Shown one piece after another: positions 34,716 to 43,211 of a stretch of 64,000 nucleotides of DNA (positions are counted from its first letter, which is position 1; each line of letters opens with the position of its first letter). The notes below the pieces were generated by a model. That model was given only the letters and a program-made list of their open reading frames with translations. It ran no database searches and was not told where the DNA came from. The translations under genes and the position numbers were made by a program. The stretch covers positions 1 to 64,000 of the forward strand of contig JAGFJJ010000006.1 of NCBI GenBank assembly GCA_024102815.1. The letters are read 5' to 3'. The DNA comes from Phycisphaerae bacterium (GTDB taxonomy: Bacteria; Planctomycetota; Phycisphaerae; UBA1845).

Positions 34716-35790
34716 GGGGTCCTCCGTCCGCGGTGGCTGGGCGGTGTCGCTTCACGAATCGGTAGTGTGATACCCACCATTCCATTCCATCCGCGTATCC
34801 GAACAACTCGGCACACGATAGAAAGAAAACGCGCCAGCGACGCATCCAGCGTTGTTTCTCGTGCGGCCCATAGACGCGTTCAAACAGCTCGAGCACCGCG
34901 GACCGCTGGGCGTCGAGGTTTGCCAACCATGCTTCGGCCGTCTTGCGGTAGTGCGTACCATCCTGCCGCCATTGATGCTCGAGCAGCAGGTCTCGCTGAA
35001 ACCGGGGCAGAAGATCGTCAGCGGGCATCATGCCGCCCGTGAAGAAATAGCGCCCCAGCCAGTTCGCCGGACCGACTGTCTCAAAGAGGTACGCGCACCG
35101 GCCGTGAACGAAAATGTGCACGAATAGCTTGCCGTCCTCCCTCAGCCAGTCGGCGATCCGACCCATCAGCCTCTCGTAGTTCCGCATGTGCTCGAACATC
35201 TCCACGGAAACGATACGGTCGAAACGGTCGTCCGTGTCGAAGTCGTTGATGTCGGCGGTGATGACACGGAGGTTGGTCAGGTTTCGGATTCGACACTGTT
35301 CCTCGATGAACGTCCGCTGCGAATGGGAATTGGAAACGGCCGTGATGTGGCTCTGAGGATAATTCTCTGCCATCCACAGGGAAAGCGAACCCCAGCCGCA
35401 ACCAAGCTCGAGGATATCTTGTCCATCCTGCAGCTCGGCATGTTCGCAGGTCACACGAAGCGAAGCCGCCTCGGCTTCCCCCAGATGGTTGACCCCTTCG
35501 GGCCAGTAACATCCGCTGTACTTACGATGCGGCCCCAGCACGAGCCCGAAGAAAGCCGCGGGTACTTCGTAGTGCTGGGCGTTGGCGGCGTCCGCGTTCA
35601 GCGCAATAGGCGCCGCAGCCATCTCCGCCAGTAGCCGCCGGTGCGCCTCCTGCTGCTCGGTCCCACCGTAGCGGCCGCGCTCCCTCAACCCGCTACGAAT
35701 GACCGCGCGGATCCCCGAGCGGACGACTCCGTCGGGAACCCAGCCGCGCTCGACTAGGCCAATCGCCGTTGCCAAACCGGGAAAGCTCAC
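34696..35790 (-). CDS. Cyclopropane-fatty-acid-synthase-type SAM methyltransferase (second copy)
   Basis: A 364-aa methyltransferase with SAM motif I ILELGCGWG (126-134), SVEMFEHM, FVHIFVHG and the family-typical YSGCYW. The GTG start at 35790 overlaps the stop of the preceding gene by 4 bp (GTGA) and has AAGGAGG at the right distance, so the longer frame upstream is rejected. It differs from the Cfa-type gene at 37132-38430 in the same operon and so may carry out a different methylation on unsaturated acyl chains. Confidence 0.88.
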   Translation of the reverse strand: MSFPGLATAIGLVERGWVPDGVVRSGIRAVIRSGLRERGRYGGTEQQEAHRRLLAEMAAAPIALNADAANAQHYEVPAAFFGLVLGPHRKYSGCYWPEGVNHLGEAEAASLRVTCEHAELQDGQDILELGCGWGSLSLWMAENYPQSHITAVSNSHSQRTFIEEQCRIRNLTNLRVITADINDFDTDDRFDRIVSVEMFEHMRNYERLMGRIADWLREDGKLFVHIFVHGRCAYLFETVGPANWLGRYFFTGGMMPADDLLPRFQRDLLLEHQWRQDGTHYRKTAEAWLANLDAQRSAVLELFERVYGPHEKQRWMRRWRVFFLSCAELFGYADGMEWWVSHYRFVKRHRPATADGGPHETVRP

Positions 35791-36578
35791 GAGGCAGCCT
35801 CCTTGGGGAACCAGGGGAAAAAGGCGCTGGTGGTGCGCTGGTATTCGCGATAGCGCTCCCCACGACTTTGGAGCGCTCGCTGCTCGGTCGGGGGAATGCC
35901 GGTAATCTTCAGCAGGAAGACAAGCATCAGCATCGGCCCGAGCAGCGTGATCCAAGCTGCCGGTCCCACGCCAACTGCCAGCAAGGGGTACGCAAACCAG
36001 TGCAGCCACTCAAAGAAGTAGTTCGGATGTCGAGAGTAGCGCCACAGACCCGAACGGCATACCTCCCCCTGATGGGCAGGATCGTTCCGGAAGCGAGCCA
36101 GCTGGCGGTCCGCAATCCCCTCTCCCGTAATCGATACGGCGAAAAGGAGCATCGCTGCAGCGTCCTGCAGGCCCAATGGCGCGGCGTTGTACATGGCCAC
36201 GTACTGCGGAACGGCGAACAGAACGACCCAGGTCGCCTGGAGAAGGAAGAACATCAGCAGCACGGACTGCTCCTTGGGTGCCGCCCACTCCCGCAAATTT
36301 CGGTAGCGACCGTCTTCAGGCTCGCGGCCCACGCGCCGCACGAGATGCGTCCCGAGCCGCAGCGACCAGAACGCGGTTATCGCCGCAACAGTCGCCCGTC
36401 GGATGGGATCACCCGGAGTCACAAACGCCAGCGCGACCACGAGCACACCGATCCCGAAAGTCCAGCCCACGTCGACGATGCCCGCATTGTGCGTTCGCCG
36501 CTGAACGAGCCAGAGCACGAACATCATCACGCCGGCGGCGAGCAGCCCGCTCCCGAGGTGGATCAGCCACGGGCTCAT
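35787..36578 (-). CDS. DUF1295 membrane protein (steroid 5-alpha-reductase-like)
   Basis: A 263-aa polytopic protein of the DUF1295/isoprenylcysteine-methyltransferase-like superfamily, with SGLWRYSRHPNYFFEWLHW as the clear C-terminal signature and GERYREYQRTTSAFFPW at the end. The ATG at 36578 overlaps the previous stop by 4 bp; the longer frame upstream lies inside the DUF2878 gene. Members are suspected NAD(P)H-dependent lipid reductases, which would fit an operon that modifies fatty acids. Confidence 0.88.
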   Translation of the reverse strand: MSPWLIHLGSGLLAAGVMMFVLWLVQRRTHNAGIVDVGWTFGIGVLVVALAFVTPGDPIRRATVAAITAFWSLRLGTHLVRRVGREPEDGRYRNLREWAAPKEQSVLLMFFLLQATWVVLFAVPQYVAMYNAAPLGLQDAAAMLLFAVSITGEGIADRQLARFRNDPAHQGEVCRSGLWRYSRHPNYFFEWLHWFAYPLLAVGVGPAAWITLLGPMLMLVFLLKITGIPPTEQRALQSRGERYREYQRTTSAFFPWFPKEAAS

Positions 36579-37135
36579 GGTGCTCCTCCCGCAACCTTCA
36601 CGTGACGAACAACTGACGGTCGCGTGTGCATGACACACCTCGTGGCGATCAGCATGATCCCAGGCAACGTTGCGCCCCAAGCCACGGCGAGCACCAGAGC
36701 GCTCCATGCGGGACTTGGCAGAGTGACCACGCCGAGGGCGCTCCCGGCAGCATACGAAAGCGGTCCGCTGATAGCGCCCACCACGGCAGCCAATCCAGGA
36801 CGCGCCTTCAACCAGGCAAACGATGTGTTCAACGTTGTCGCAAACGCCAGCCAGAGTGCCCCGACCCATAGTGGAGCCGGAAACATGACGGATTCCGCCA
36901 CCGGGAATTCCAGTGCACCGAATCGCGTCGCGATGTTGTCCGCCGCGTAACCCACTCCGGCCGCGAGGGGAACGAACCACCAATCGACTCGCCGCATCGG
37001 GGAGACCGCGAGATGAACGGTGAACGCAACCAGCGCGATGCAGATTCCAATCCATGCCCTGTCGGACCGGGCGCTGAGAACGCAAGCCCACCACGCCGTT
37101 TGAAAACCGAGGAGATTCGCCGCAATGCGACTCAT
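36575..37135 (-). CDS. DUF2878 membrane protein
   Basis: A 186-aa protein with five or six hydrophobic helices matching DUF2878 (NLLGFQTAWWACVL, FALVAF-like helices, GPLSYAAGSALGVV). It overlaps the Cfa-type gene before it and the DUF1295 gene after it by 4 bp each. DUF2878 genes are found mainly in such Cfa/DUF1365/DUF1295 clusters. No activity is known to me. Confidence 0.85.
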   Translation of the reverse strand: MSRIAANLLGFQTAWWACVLSARSDRAWIGICIALVAFTVHLAVSPMRRVDWWFVPLAAGVGYAADNIATRFGALEFPVAESVMFPAPLWVGALWLAFATTLNTSFAWLKARPGLAAVVGAISGPLSYAAGSALGVVTLPSPAWSALVLAVAWGATLPGIMLIATRCVMHTRPSVVRHVKVAGGAP

Positions 37136-38430
37136 GGCAGGTTCGCCCCCGCGATCGTGCCCATGGGCAACTCGCCTCGAAAACGTGGCTTGACCAGCAT
37201 CATCTGAACGTTGCCGATGGTGCGTTCGTGGAATCCCGCCTCACAGTAACAGAGGTAGAACTCCCACATTCGGATGAACTCCGGGGAGAATCCAAGCCCG
37301 TGGATTTTGGGCAACTCTTCGCGAAATCGATCGTACCAACTGCGCAAGGTCTGAGCGTAATGCGGAGTGATATCCTCAAGGTGAGCGACGGTCAGATCCG
37401 TCGCCCGGGCGAGGGAGCGGGTCATCGCCCCGATCGAGGGAATGCAGCTCCCGGGAAAGATGTACTTTTTGATGAAGTCCACCGATCGCTTCGCATCCTC
37501 ATAATAGCGATCCGCCATGGTGATCACCTGAATACAGGCGGCGCCATCGGGCTTGAGCAGTTCGCTGCAAGTCTTGAAGAACGTGTCGAAATACTGCCAG
37601 CCGACGGCCTCGATCATTTCGATGGAGACAAGTTTGTCGTAATGCCCCTTAAGATCACGGTAATCTCGCAGCAGGACCTTGACGCGATCGTCGAGCCCCG
37701 CTGCCGCGATCCTCTGCCGGGCAAATTCGTACTGCTGAACGGAGATCGTCGTGGTTGTCACGCGGCAGCCATAGCGCTTCGCCGCATGCACCGCGAAGCT
37801 GCCCCAGCCCGATCCGATTTCGACAACGTGGTCGTGAGGCGCGAGTTGCAACTTGCGGCAGATCCGATCCAGCTTGGCAATCGACGCGTCACGCAGCGTG
37901 CTCTTCGGACGCTCGAAAATGCCGCACGAGTAGGTCATCGTCTCGTCGAGAAAGAGCCCGTAGAAATCGTTGCTGAGGTCATAATGCGCGGCAATGTTCC
38001 TCCGGCTTCCGGCCTTCGTGTTCCGGCGAAGGGCGTGCCCCAGGCGCTGCCTGAGGGCCGACAACCGGGTCAATGGCCCGTTTAAATCTCGGAAAGCGCT
38101 TTCGTTACGCAGCAGCAGGCGGATGAGCGCAGTGAGCTCTTTTGTGCGCCACAAGCCGTCGACGTATGCTTCCGCAGCGCCGAGCGTTCCGCCCAAAAGC
38201 AGCGCCCGGTAGAAACGTGCATCGTCGATCGCAACGTCGGCGCGAAGCTCCTCGGGGGCGCCTGGATCGCCGAAACGCCGACAAGCGCTGCCGTCGTAGA
38301 CCTCGATCGATCCCTCCCGCATGGCCTCCAATGCCCCGAACACCAGGCGTCTGGCGATTCGGTCGAGCCAACCGGGGCGAAACTCCCGCCCACGAGCCCG
38401 GGCGCTGGGAATGGTTGATTCTGTCAGCAT
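37132..38430 (-). CDS. Cyclopropane-fatty-acyl-phospholipid synthase-type methyltransferase
   Basis: A 432-aa protein of the CFA synthase family, which transfers a methyl(ene) group from SAM to the double bond of membrane acyl chains. It shows an N-terminal domain (about 1-140), HYDLSNDFYGLFLDETMTYS, motif I VVEIGSGWG (202-210), SIEMIEAVG, KKYIFPGSCIPS and a conserved aromatic C-terminus. The ATG at 38430 overlaps the DUF1365 stop by 7 bp. It is probably the main methyltransferase acting after the desaturase of this operon. Confidence 0.9.
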   Translation of the reverse strand: MLTESTIPSARARGREFRPGWLDRIARRLVFGALEAMREGSIEVYDGSACRRFGDPGAPEELRADVAIDDARFYRALLLGGTLGAAEAYVDGLWRTKELTALIRLLLRNESAFRDLNGPLTRLSALRQRLGHALRRNTKAGSRRNIAAHYDLSNDFYGLFLDETMTYSCGIFERPKSTLRDASIAKLDRICRKLQLAPHDHVVEIGSGWGSFAVHAAKRYGCRVTTTTISVQQYEFARQRIAAAGLDDRVKVLLRDYRDLKGHYDKLVSIEMIEAVGWQYFDTFFKTCSELLKPDGAACIQVITMADRYYEDAKRSVDFIKKYIFPGSCIPSIGAMTRSLARATDLTVAHLEDITPHYAQTLRSWYDRFREELPKIHGLGFSPEFIRMWEFYLCYCEAGFHERTIGNVQMMLVKPRFRGELPMGTIAGANLP

Positions 38431-39215
38431 GACTCGGCCCTCGGCCCTCCCTCCGCGAGCGTGGAAGGATGAGGATGATACGGACAGCGCTTCAGCCACA
38501 GTCGAAGCGCCTGCCAGTGAATCGCCGCGATCACCCGTAGCGTCATCAGCGGGTATTTCAGCAGGACGAGGTTCAAGGCCGCGCCCGAAATCTCCCGCCT
38601 GCGCAGCGTCATACTGGCATCAAAGTATTTCTCACCGTTCCGCGCGTTTTCCATGTGGATGCTGAGCTGCGCAGACGGTTCGGTGAAAAGCCACGTGTAC
38701 CTTGTATCCATGCCCATGAACGGCGAGACGTGAAAGGTCTTGTCGAACTGGAATCGCTTGACACCACCCCCGCGCGCATCGGCGCGGGTCGGCAGGACAT
38801 AGCAATGCTGCTCGCCCCAGGGCGTGTTGTTGATCTCCGCAATAATCGTCTCCACCCGTTGGTCCGCGGCGTCAAAACAGAAATAGAAACTCACGGGATT
38901 GAACCGGTAGCGGAAATACTCGAGGTGGGTAAGCAGGCGAACCGGCCCGGCGGGGCGCGTTCCAGTTTGTTCGGCAACGAGGTCCATCACGGCTTCCCGA
39001 AGATCCCGGTCGGCCGGTGCATGGTTTTTCAGGTGATCGCGGCGCCGGAACCGGGCCGGGGCCCTTCCTTCGCAGGACCACAATGGATGGCGCCGAAACA
39101 ATGTCGGAAGCTCGTCCAGATCCAGGTACATCATGAAGACCCGGTGTTGAAAAGCGTGCTCGACCGGGGAATAACGACGGTGACGTACGCGGCCTTCGTA
39201 AATCGCACTGCGCAC
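38424..39215 (-). CDS. DUF1365 protein
   Basis: A 263-aa DUF1365 protein, marked by YEGRVRHRRYSPVEHAFQHR, MYLDLDEL, FRYRFNPVSFYFCFD, VETIIAEINNTPWGE and FHVSPFM. The GTG start lies 1 bp after the stop of the FAD oxidoreductase gene and has GGAAGGAG before it, which decides it over the longer open frame. DUF1365 is nearly always adjacent to an amine-oxidase-like FAD protein and a Cfa-type methyltransferase, and all three are thought to act together on acyl chains. Confidence 0.88.
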   Translation of the reverse strand: MRSAIYEGRVRHRRYSPVEHAFQHRVFMMYLDLDELPTLFRRHPLWSCEGRAPARFRRRDHLKNHAPADRDLREAVMDLVAEQTGTRPAGPVRLLTHLEYFRYRFNPVSFYFCFDAADQRVETIIAEINNTPWGEQHCYVLPTRADARGGGVKRFQFDKTFHVSPFMGMDTRYTWLFTEPSAQLSIHMENARNGEKYFDASMTLRRREISGAALNLVLLKYPLMTLRVIAAIHWQALRLWLKRCPYHPHPSTLAEGGPRAESC

Positions 39216-39216
39216 G

Positions 39217-40461
39217 TTACAACTCCTTCCCGAAGGACCGGCACACCGCCAGGGCGCTGTTGACCCCGTCTTCGTGAAACCCATAGCCCCAGTAGGCGCC
39301 GCAATAGTGTGTGCGATTGACGCCGCTGATTTCCGCATGCCGGCGCTGGGCGGCCACGCTGCGCGTCGTGTAGACGGGATGCTCGTAGACCAATTGACGC
39401 AGCCGCCGGTCGGCGCTGACCCGATCCTTGTCATTGAGCGTCACGCAGTAGGTGTGCTGCGTATGCAGGGACTGGAGCATATTCATGTTGTAGGTCATGG
39501 TCGCCGCGGATTGCCGCCGCTCAGGAATGTGGTAGTTCCAGCTCGCCCACGCTCGCTTCCGCTTGGGCAGAAGACGAATGTCCGTGTGCAGGTCGACGTC
39601 ATTGCGCTGGTAAAGCATGGTTCCGAGGATTTCACGCTCCACGCGGCTGGGGTCGGCCAGAAGCCGCAGGGCCTGATCGCTGTGCGTGGCGAGAATGACG
39701 TGGTCGAACCGTTCGACGCCGTATCGAGAGGAGGTGACCTCCACGTGCGTTGGCAATCGGCGAACGGCGCTGACCGGTGTCCGTAAGCGGATACGGTCGC
39801 GATAGGGACCGGCAAGCTTGTTCACGTACTGGACGGAACCGCCGCGAATCGCCCGCCATTGCGGTCGATGAAGGACATTGAGCATCCCGTGGTTGTGACA
39901 GAACCGCACGAAATATCCAATGGGGAAATCATAAAACTGCCGTGGGTCGGCCGACCAGATCGCCGCGCCCATGGGAATGAGGTGGCGCTCGACGAACGCC
40001 GCTGAGTACCGCTGGGCACGGACGAATTCCCCGAGCGTCGTCTCGTGGTCCCCGCTGCCGAGAAGTTTGCGGGACTGTCGGTAGAACCGCAGGATGTCGT
40101 AGATCATACGGTAATGATTGAGGCGGAGCAGGTTACTGCGCTGGGCGAACAGCGTGTTGAGGTTGTCGCCCTTGTATTCCAGATTAGCGGCCTCGTCCCG
40201 AACACTGAAGCTCATGTTGCTCGGCTGGGTGGCCACGTTCAGATGATCGAGCAACTTGCAGAAGTTCGGATACGTCCACTCGTTGTAGACGATAAACCCC
40301 GTGTCCACGTTGGTCGGACCCGTGGGATCGTCCACCGTGACGGTGTGTGTATGGCCGCCGATATAATCGCCCGCCTCGAAAACGGTCAGATCGTGGTCAT
40401 CGTGTAGCAGATATGCGGCGACCATGCCCGAGATACCCGTACCCACGACGGCGATGCGCAT
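39217..40461 (-). CDS. FAD-dependent amine-oxidase-like oxidoreductase
   Basis: A 414-aa flavoprotein with the N-terminal dinucleotide motif IAVVGTGISGMVAAYLL, the glutamate-ended strand DLTVFEAGDYIGGHTHT, and a C-terminal FAD block GAYWGYGFHEDGVNSAL. The ATG at 40461 shares one base with the desaturase stop (TGATG). In proteobacteria, homologues lie in RpoE/ChrR-type light-stress regulons and next to cfa-like genes, with roles in unusual fatty acids proposed. Here it probably oxidises or rearranges acyl chains; the substrate is not shown by the sequence. Confidence 0.88.
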   Translation of the reverse strand: MRIAVVGTGISGMVAAYLLHDDHDLTVFEAGDYIGGHTHTVTVDDPTGPTNVDTGFIVYNEWTYPNFCKLLDHLNVATQPSNMSFSVRDEAANLEYKGDNLNTLFAQRSNLLRLNHYRMIYDILRFYRQSRKLLGSGDHETTLGEFVRAQRYSAAFVERHLIPMGAAIWSADPRQFYDFPIGYFVRFCHNHGMLNVLHRPQWRAIRGGSVQYVNKLAGPYRDRIRLRTPVSAVRRLPTHVEVTSSRYGVERFDHVILATHSDQALRLLADPSRVEREILGTMLYQRNDVDLHTDIRLLPKRKRAWASWNYHIPERRQSAATMTYNMNMLQSLHTQHTYCVTLNDKDRVSADRRLRQLVYEHPVYTTRSVAAQRRHAEISGVNRTHYCGAYWGYGFHEDGVNSALAVCRSFGKEL

Positions 40462-41414
40462 CACCCGCTCCTCGATTCGCACGACGCACGCATGGTCACC
40501 GAGCGCACGCCTGCGCTGACCCGCTTCAGGTTCCAGATCAGCCCCAGGGTCTCCAGCAACCGGAGTCCGTAATACGTGATGTCGATCTCCCACCAGTAGA
40601 ACCCCTGCTGCGCCGCCCACGGGCAACGGTGGTGGTTATTGTGCCAACCTTCACCGAGTGTCAGCAGCGCAAGCAGGAAATTGTTGCGGCTGTCGTCTTT
40701 GGTCTCGTAGCGTCGCGAGCCGAATAGATGGGCGAGGGAGTTGATGGTGCACGTGCCGTGGAGCAGGACCACCGTGGAAACAAAGAAGCCCCAGACGAGC
40801 ATCTGCGGACCGTCTGTACCCAGGTGCGGGACCACGCGATGAAGTACGGTGCCCGCCAGGAACAGGGCGACCGCGAGCGCGGATGGAACCAGGAAGTCGA
40901 ATCGGTCAAGGAAACGCAGCTCTGGATACCGCAGTAGGTCGCGCACATAGCGACTGTTGATCGCGAGGTTGTCGCGGGCCGTAAGCCAGCCCAGATGGCT
41001 CCACCAGAATCCGTGCTGCGCCGGGGAATGGGCATCCTCTTCCCTGTCGGAGTGTTGATGATGCTGCCGATGATGACTCGCCCACCAGATCGGACCGCGC
41101 TGCGCCGCCGCATTGCCCCAGACGGCAAATACGAACTGCGCCCACCGCGAAGTCGCGAACGCCCGATGGGAGAAGTAACGGTGATAGAAACCGGTAATCG
41201 CGAACATCCGGAGCAGATACAGGGCGATGGCGACCGACAGAGCCGTCCAGCTCCAACCGACCCATAACACACCGAGACATCCGGCGTGCAGAGCGACGTA
41301 GGGGATCCAGCGGACCGGATCGGTGACCTGACGACGTGGATCGTGCACAGCAGCATTGAGCTCGCGGGAATCGACCCAGCCGATGATGGAGTGGATTGAG
41401 GCTCGCATGCGCAT
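40461..41414 (-). CDS. Membrane fatty-acid desaturase (Delta9-like)
   Basis: A 317-aa membrane di-iron desaturase with the three histidine boxes HRYFSH (78-83), HHRQHH (114-119) and HNNHH (about 256-260), and four membrane helices. It introduces a double bond into saturated acyl chains, giving the substrate for the two Cfa-type methyltransferases. It is the first gene of the eight-gene leftward operon. The ATG at 41414 is a choice by homology of the first residues; a second ATG lies two codons on, and the frame is open to 41642 with another ATG at 41558. The ribosome site is weak. Confidence 0.9.
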   Translation of the reverse strand: MRMRASIHSIIGWVDSRELNAAVHDPRRQVTDPVRWIPYVALHAGCLGVLWVGWSWTALSVAIALYLLRMFAITGFYHRYFSHRAFATSRWAQFVFAVWGNAAAQRGPIWWASHHRQHHQHSDREEDAHSPAQHGFWWSHLGWLTARDNLAINSRYVRDLLRYPELRFLDRFDFLVPSALAVALFLAGTVLHRVVPHLGTDGPQMLVWGFFVSTVVLLHGTCTINSLAHLFGSRRYETKDDSRNNFLLALLTLGEGWHNNHHRCPWAAQQGFYWWEIDITYYGLRLLETLGLIWNLKRVSAGVRSVTMRASCESRSG

Positions 41415-41566
41415 GCTGACATTCCGTTCAGGTAGGGAAATCCTGTCGCCCCATTCCGCCACCGTCGATGAACACTCCAGCCGCCACGTGTCCGGCGGCC
41501 GAGCACCACCTTTCAAGTACTTCAGAATTCCCTGAATGACGACGGGCCCTTGAGGCATACCCAAGA

Positions 41567-41590
41567 CTGAAAAACGTTCAAATCGTTCAG
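41567..41590. promoter_or_regulatory. Inverted repeat at the operon transcription start
   Basis: ctgaa...ttcag arms span the predicted start of transcription, and further TTCAG/CTGAA copies lie at 41521-41536 and 41427-41431. The spacing and position suggest an operator for a repressor of the lipid operon. No regulator gene is next to it except the WYL remnant. Confidence 0.4.
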
Positions 41591-41596
41591 GACGAG

Positions 41597-41624
41597 AGTA
41601 TAGCCTGGCCGTTAGCTTCGTCAA
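41597..41624 (-). promoter_or_regulatory. Sigma70-type promoter of the lipid operon
   Basis: On the minus strand TTGACG (41624-41619) and TATACT (41602-41597) are 16 bp apart. This places the transcription start near 41590, with a leader of about 175 nt before the chosen desaturase ATG. Confidence 0.6.
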
Positions 41625-41957
41625 CCCCGCCCGCTCGGTCACCGGGCCTTGGAGATTCCTAAAGCATTATTAATCCGCTACTTATCTGAACATGGCCTGA
41701 ATTCTCGTGGTGCGTATAACGCCGGTTGTTAATATGGGAAATACAGCGAGTCTTTCACCAAACTCGCTCCACCCGGAAAAGGTCCGCAGGGCGCGCGCCA
41801 GTCTTTCGAGCGTTTTTCCGCTCCCCTGCCACTCCGGACCCCTCGGATGGCCCAATTCGGCGCCCGCGTCATTCTGGACTGCGATCGGCGGCGCGCCAGT
41901 TCGCACCGCTCTGCTTCTCATCATGTTGGCCGAAAGGGCGCGGCGGAAGGTTGTTCG

Positions 41958-42197
41958 ATCAAGGAACGCGTCTGGCACAAAAGCCAACAGCCGGCCAGGG
42001 CTGACGCCAACTTAACGCTGTTCGAGCGGACCACCGGCAACAAGGACGACCTGTTGGCCCTGTTTCGACTGGCCAATGTGGTCGAGTTCCTTCGCTCGAT
42101 CAAGGGATTTGGCCAGGATGCCGAGGTCGTCAGACCCCAGTGGCTCCTGGACCATCTTCGCCAGGAATTGCGCCCGGCCTGTAAGCATGATGACTGA
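41958..42197 (+). pseudogene. Remnant of a WYL-domain regulator (C-terminal end)
   Basis: About 79 codons encode a sequence like the end of WYL-domain regulators: ERVWHKSQ, a degraded middle, then VVEFLRSIKGFGQDAEVVRP and QWLLDHLRQELRPA. In intact proteins this follows a DeoR-type HTH and the WYL core. Neither is found upstream, so the gene seems truncated. It might once have regulated the divergent lipid operon. Confidence 0.5.
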
Positions 42198-42947
42198 TCG
42201 CCGTAATATCCTTCGCACACCGAAAAGATCAGAATTCTGAAGAACTTCGCGCAGCGATTCCCACAGCCATTCGTCGATTCTGCTCTTCTCCGCCACGCCA
42301 TCTTGTGGGCCCGACCTGATTCGTCGTGCCAGCCAACCTGTTAGGGATGACCCCTGCTGTCGTTCCAATGCGTTATGTTCTCTCGAACGTTCGCCCTTGC
42401 GCTTCATCAGGCTCGATTCGGCGTGAAGCAGAGCCTTGAGGCATTACGGGCAACTTCGCGAACCCAAAGAGAACATTGATCTTACCACAGTTCGCATGAC
42501 TGACACGCTGCATGATTGGCAAAGGGCCCGTTGCGATACATGGCGCTATGCATCCACAACGATCCGAACACATGAAGGTTGCAACAATTCCAAATGGGAA
42601 CGGAGCCGATTCCGCAAATGACTGCAAATGCAGACTCTTCTTTGCGGACGTGGTCTTCCTTTCGCGAAAACTGGCTATTCTGGAGTGCGCGCAATGCGGG
42701 CGCATCTGGATCATCAACAAAAGCGGCCAACTCGTGCGCATGGGGATCGTGCCGTCTTGAGGACAATACCCAAGGATGTGCGTCGAGCACCGTTCGCCTT
42801 GCGCAACGATGCCATCACCGTAGACTGTCGCGCTCGAACCGATGTCGCGCAAGTGCCGGGGCCAGAACCAGTTACTCTCCGGCCGACCATGTCGCCTGTA
42901 ACGTCGGCCAGCTCTCAATATCCGCGGCGGACCTTCACCTGCAAGAC
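42198..42947. other. Gene-poor stretch
   Basis: I see no gene with family resemblance here. A short frame at 42572-42760 is listed separately. The remaining sequence shows no repeats or clear promoters by eye. Confidence 0.5.
42572..42760 (+). CDS. Possible small Cys-motif protein
   Basis: A 62-codon frame with DCKCR and LAILECAQCGRIWIINKSGQ, which could form a small zinc knuckle. The ribosome site is poor and the surroundings are decayed, so it may be a fragment rather than a gene. Confidence 0.22.
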   Translation: MKVATIPNGNGADSANDCKCRLFFADVVFLSRKLAILECAQCGRIWIINKSGQLVRMGIVPS

Positions 42948-43019
42948 TGAGGGTGTTGGGGATCGAACCCAAGACCTACGGCTTAAAAGGCCGTTGCTCT
43001 ACCGCTGAGCTACACCCCC
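42948..43019 (-). tRNA. tRNA-Lys (UUU)
   Basis: A 72-nt cloverleaf without encoded CCA. The acceptor stem is GGGGGTG/CACCCTC with one G-T wobble, the anticodon stem ACGGC/GCCGT encloses CTTTTAA (anticodon TTT), and the T-loop is TTCGATC. Confidence 0.93.
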
Positions 43020-43211
43020 CCGCTTCAGCCACCGCCCGCAAGCCGCAGCGACTGCTTCAAACGATCACATCCAATCCGATTGTAACCGCCCGGCTCGTCA
43101 CGGCCAAGAAACGTCGGCGACCTCACCCAATCTGATCGAGGACAATCCTCCGAATCCCGCGCGTCGTGCGCAATCGTCTCACTTCATCTGCATCCGTCTC
43201 CGCTGTTTCCA

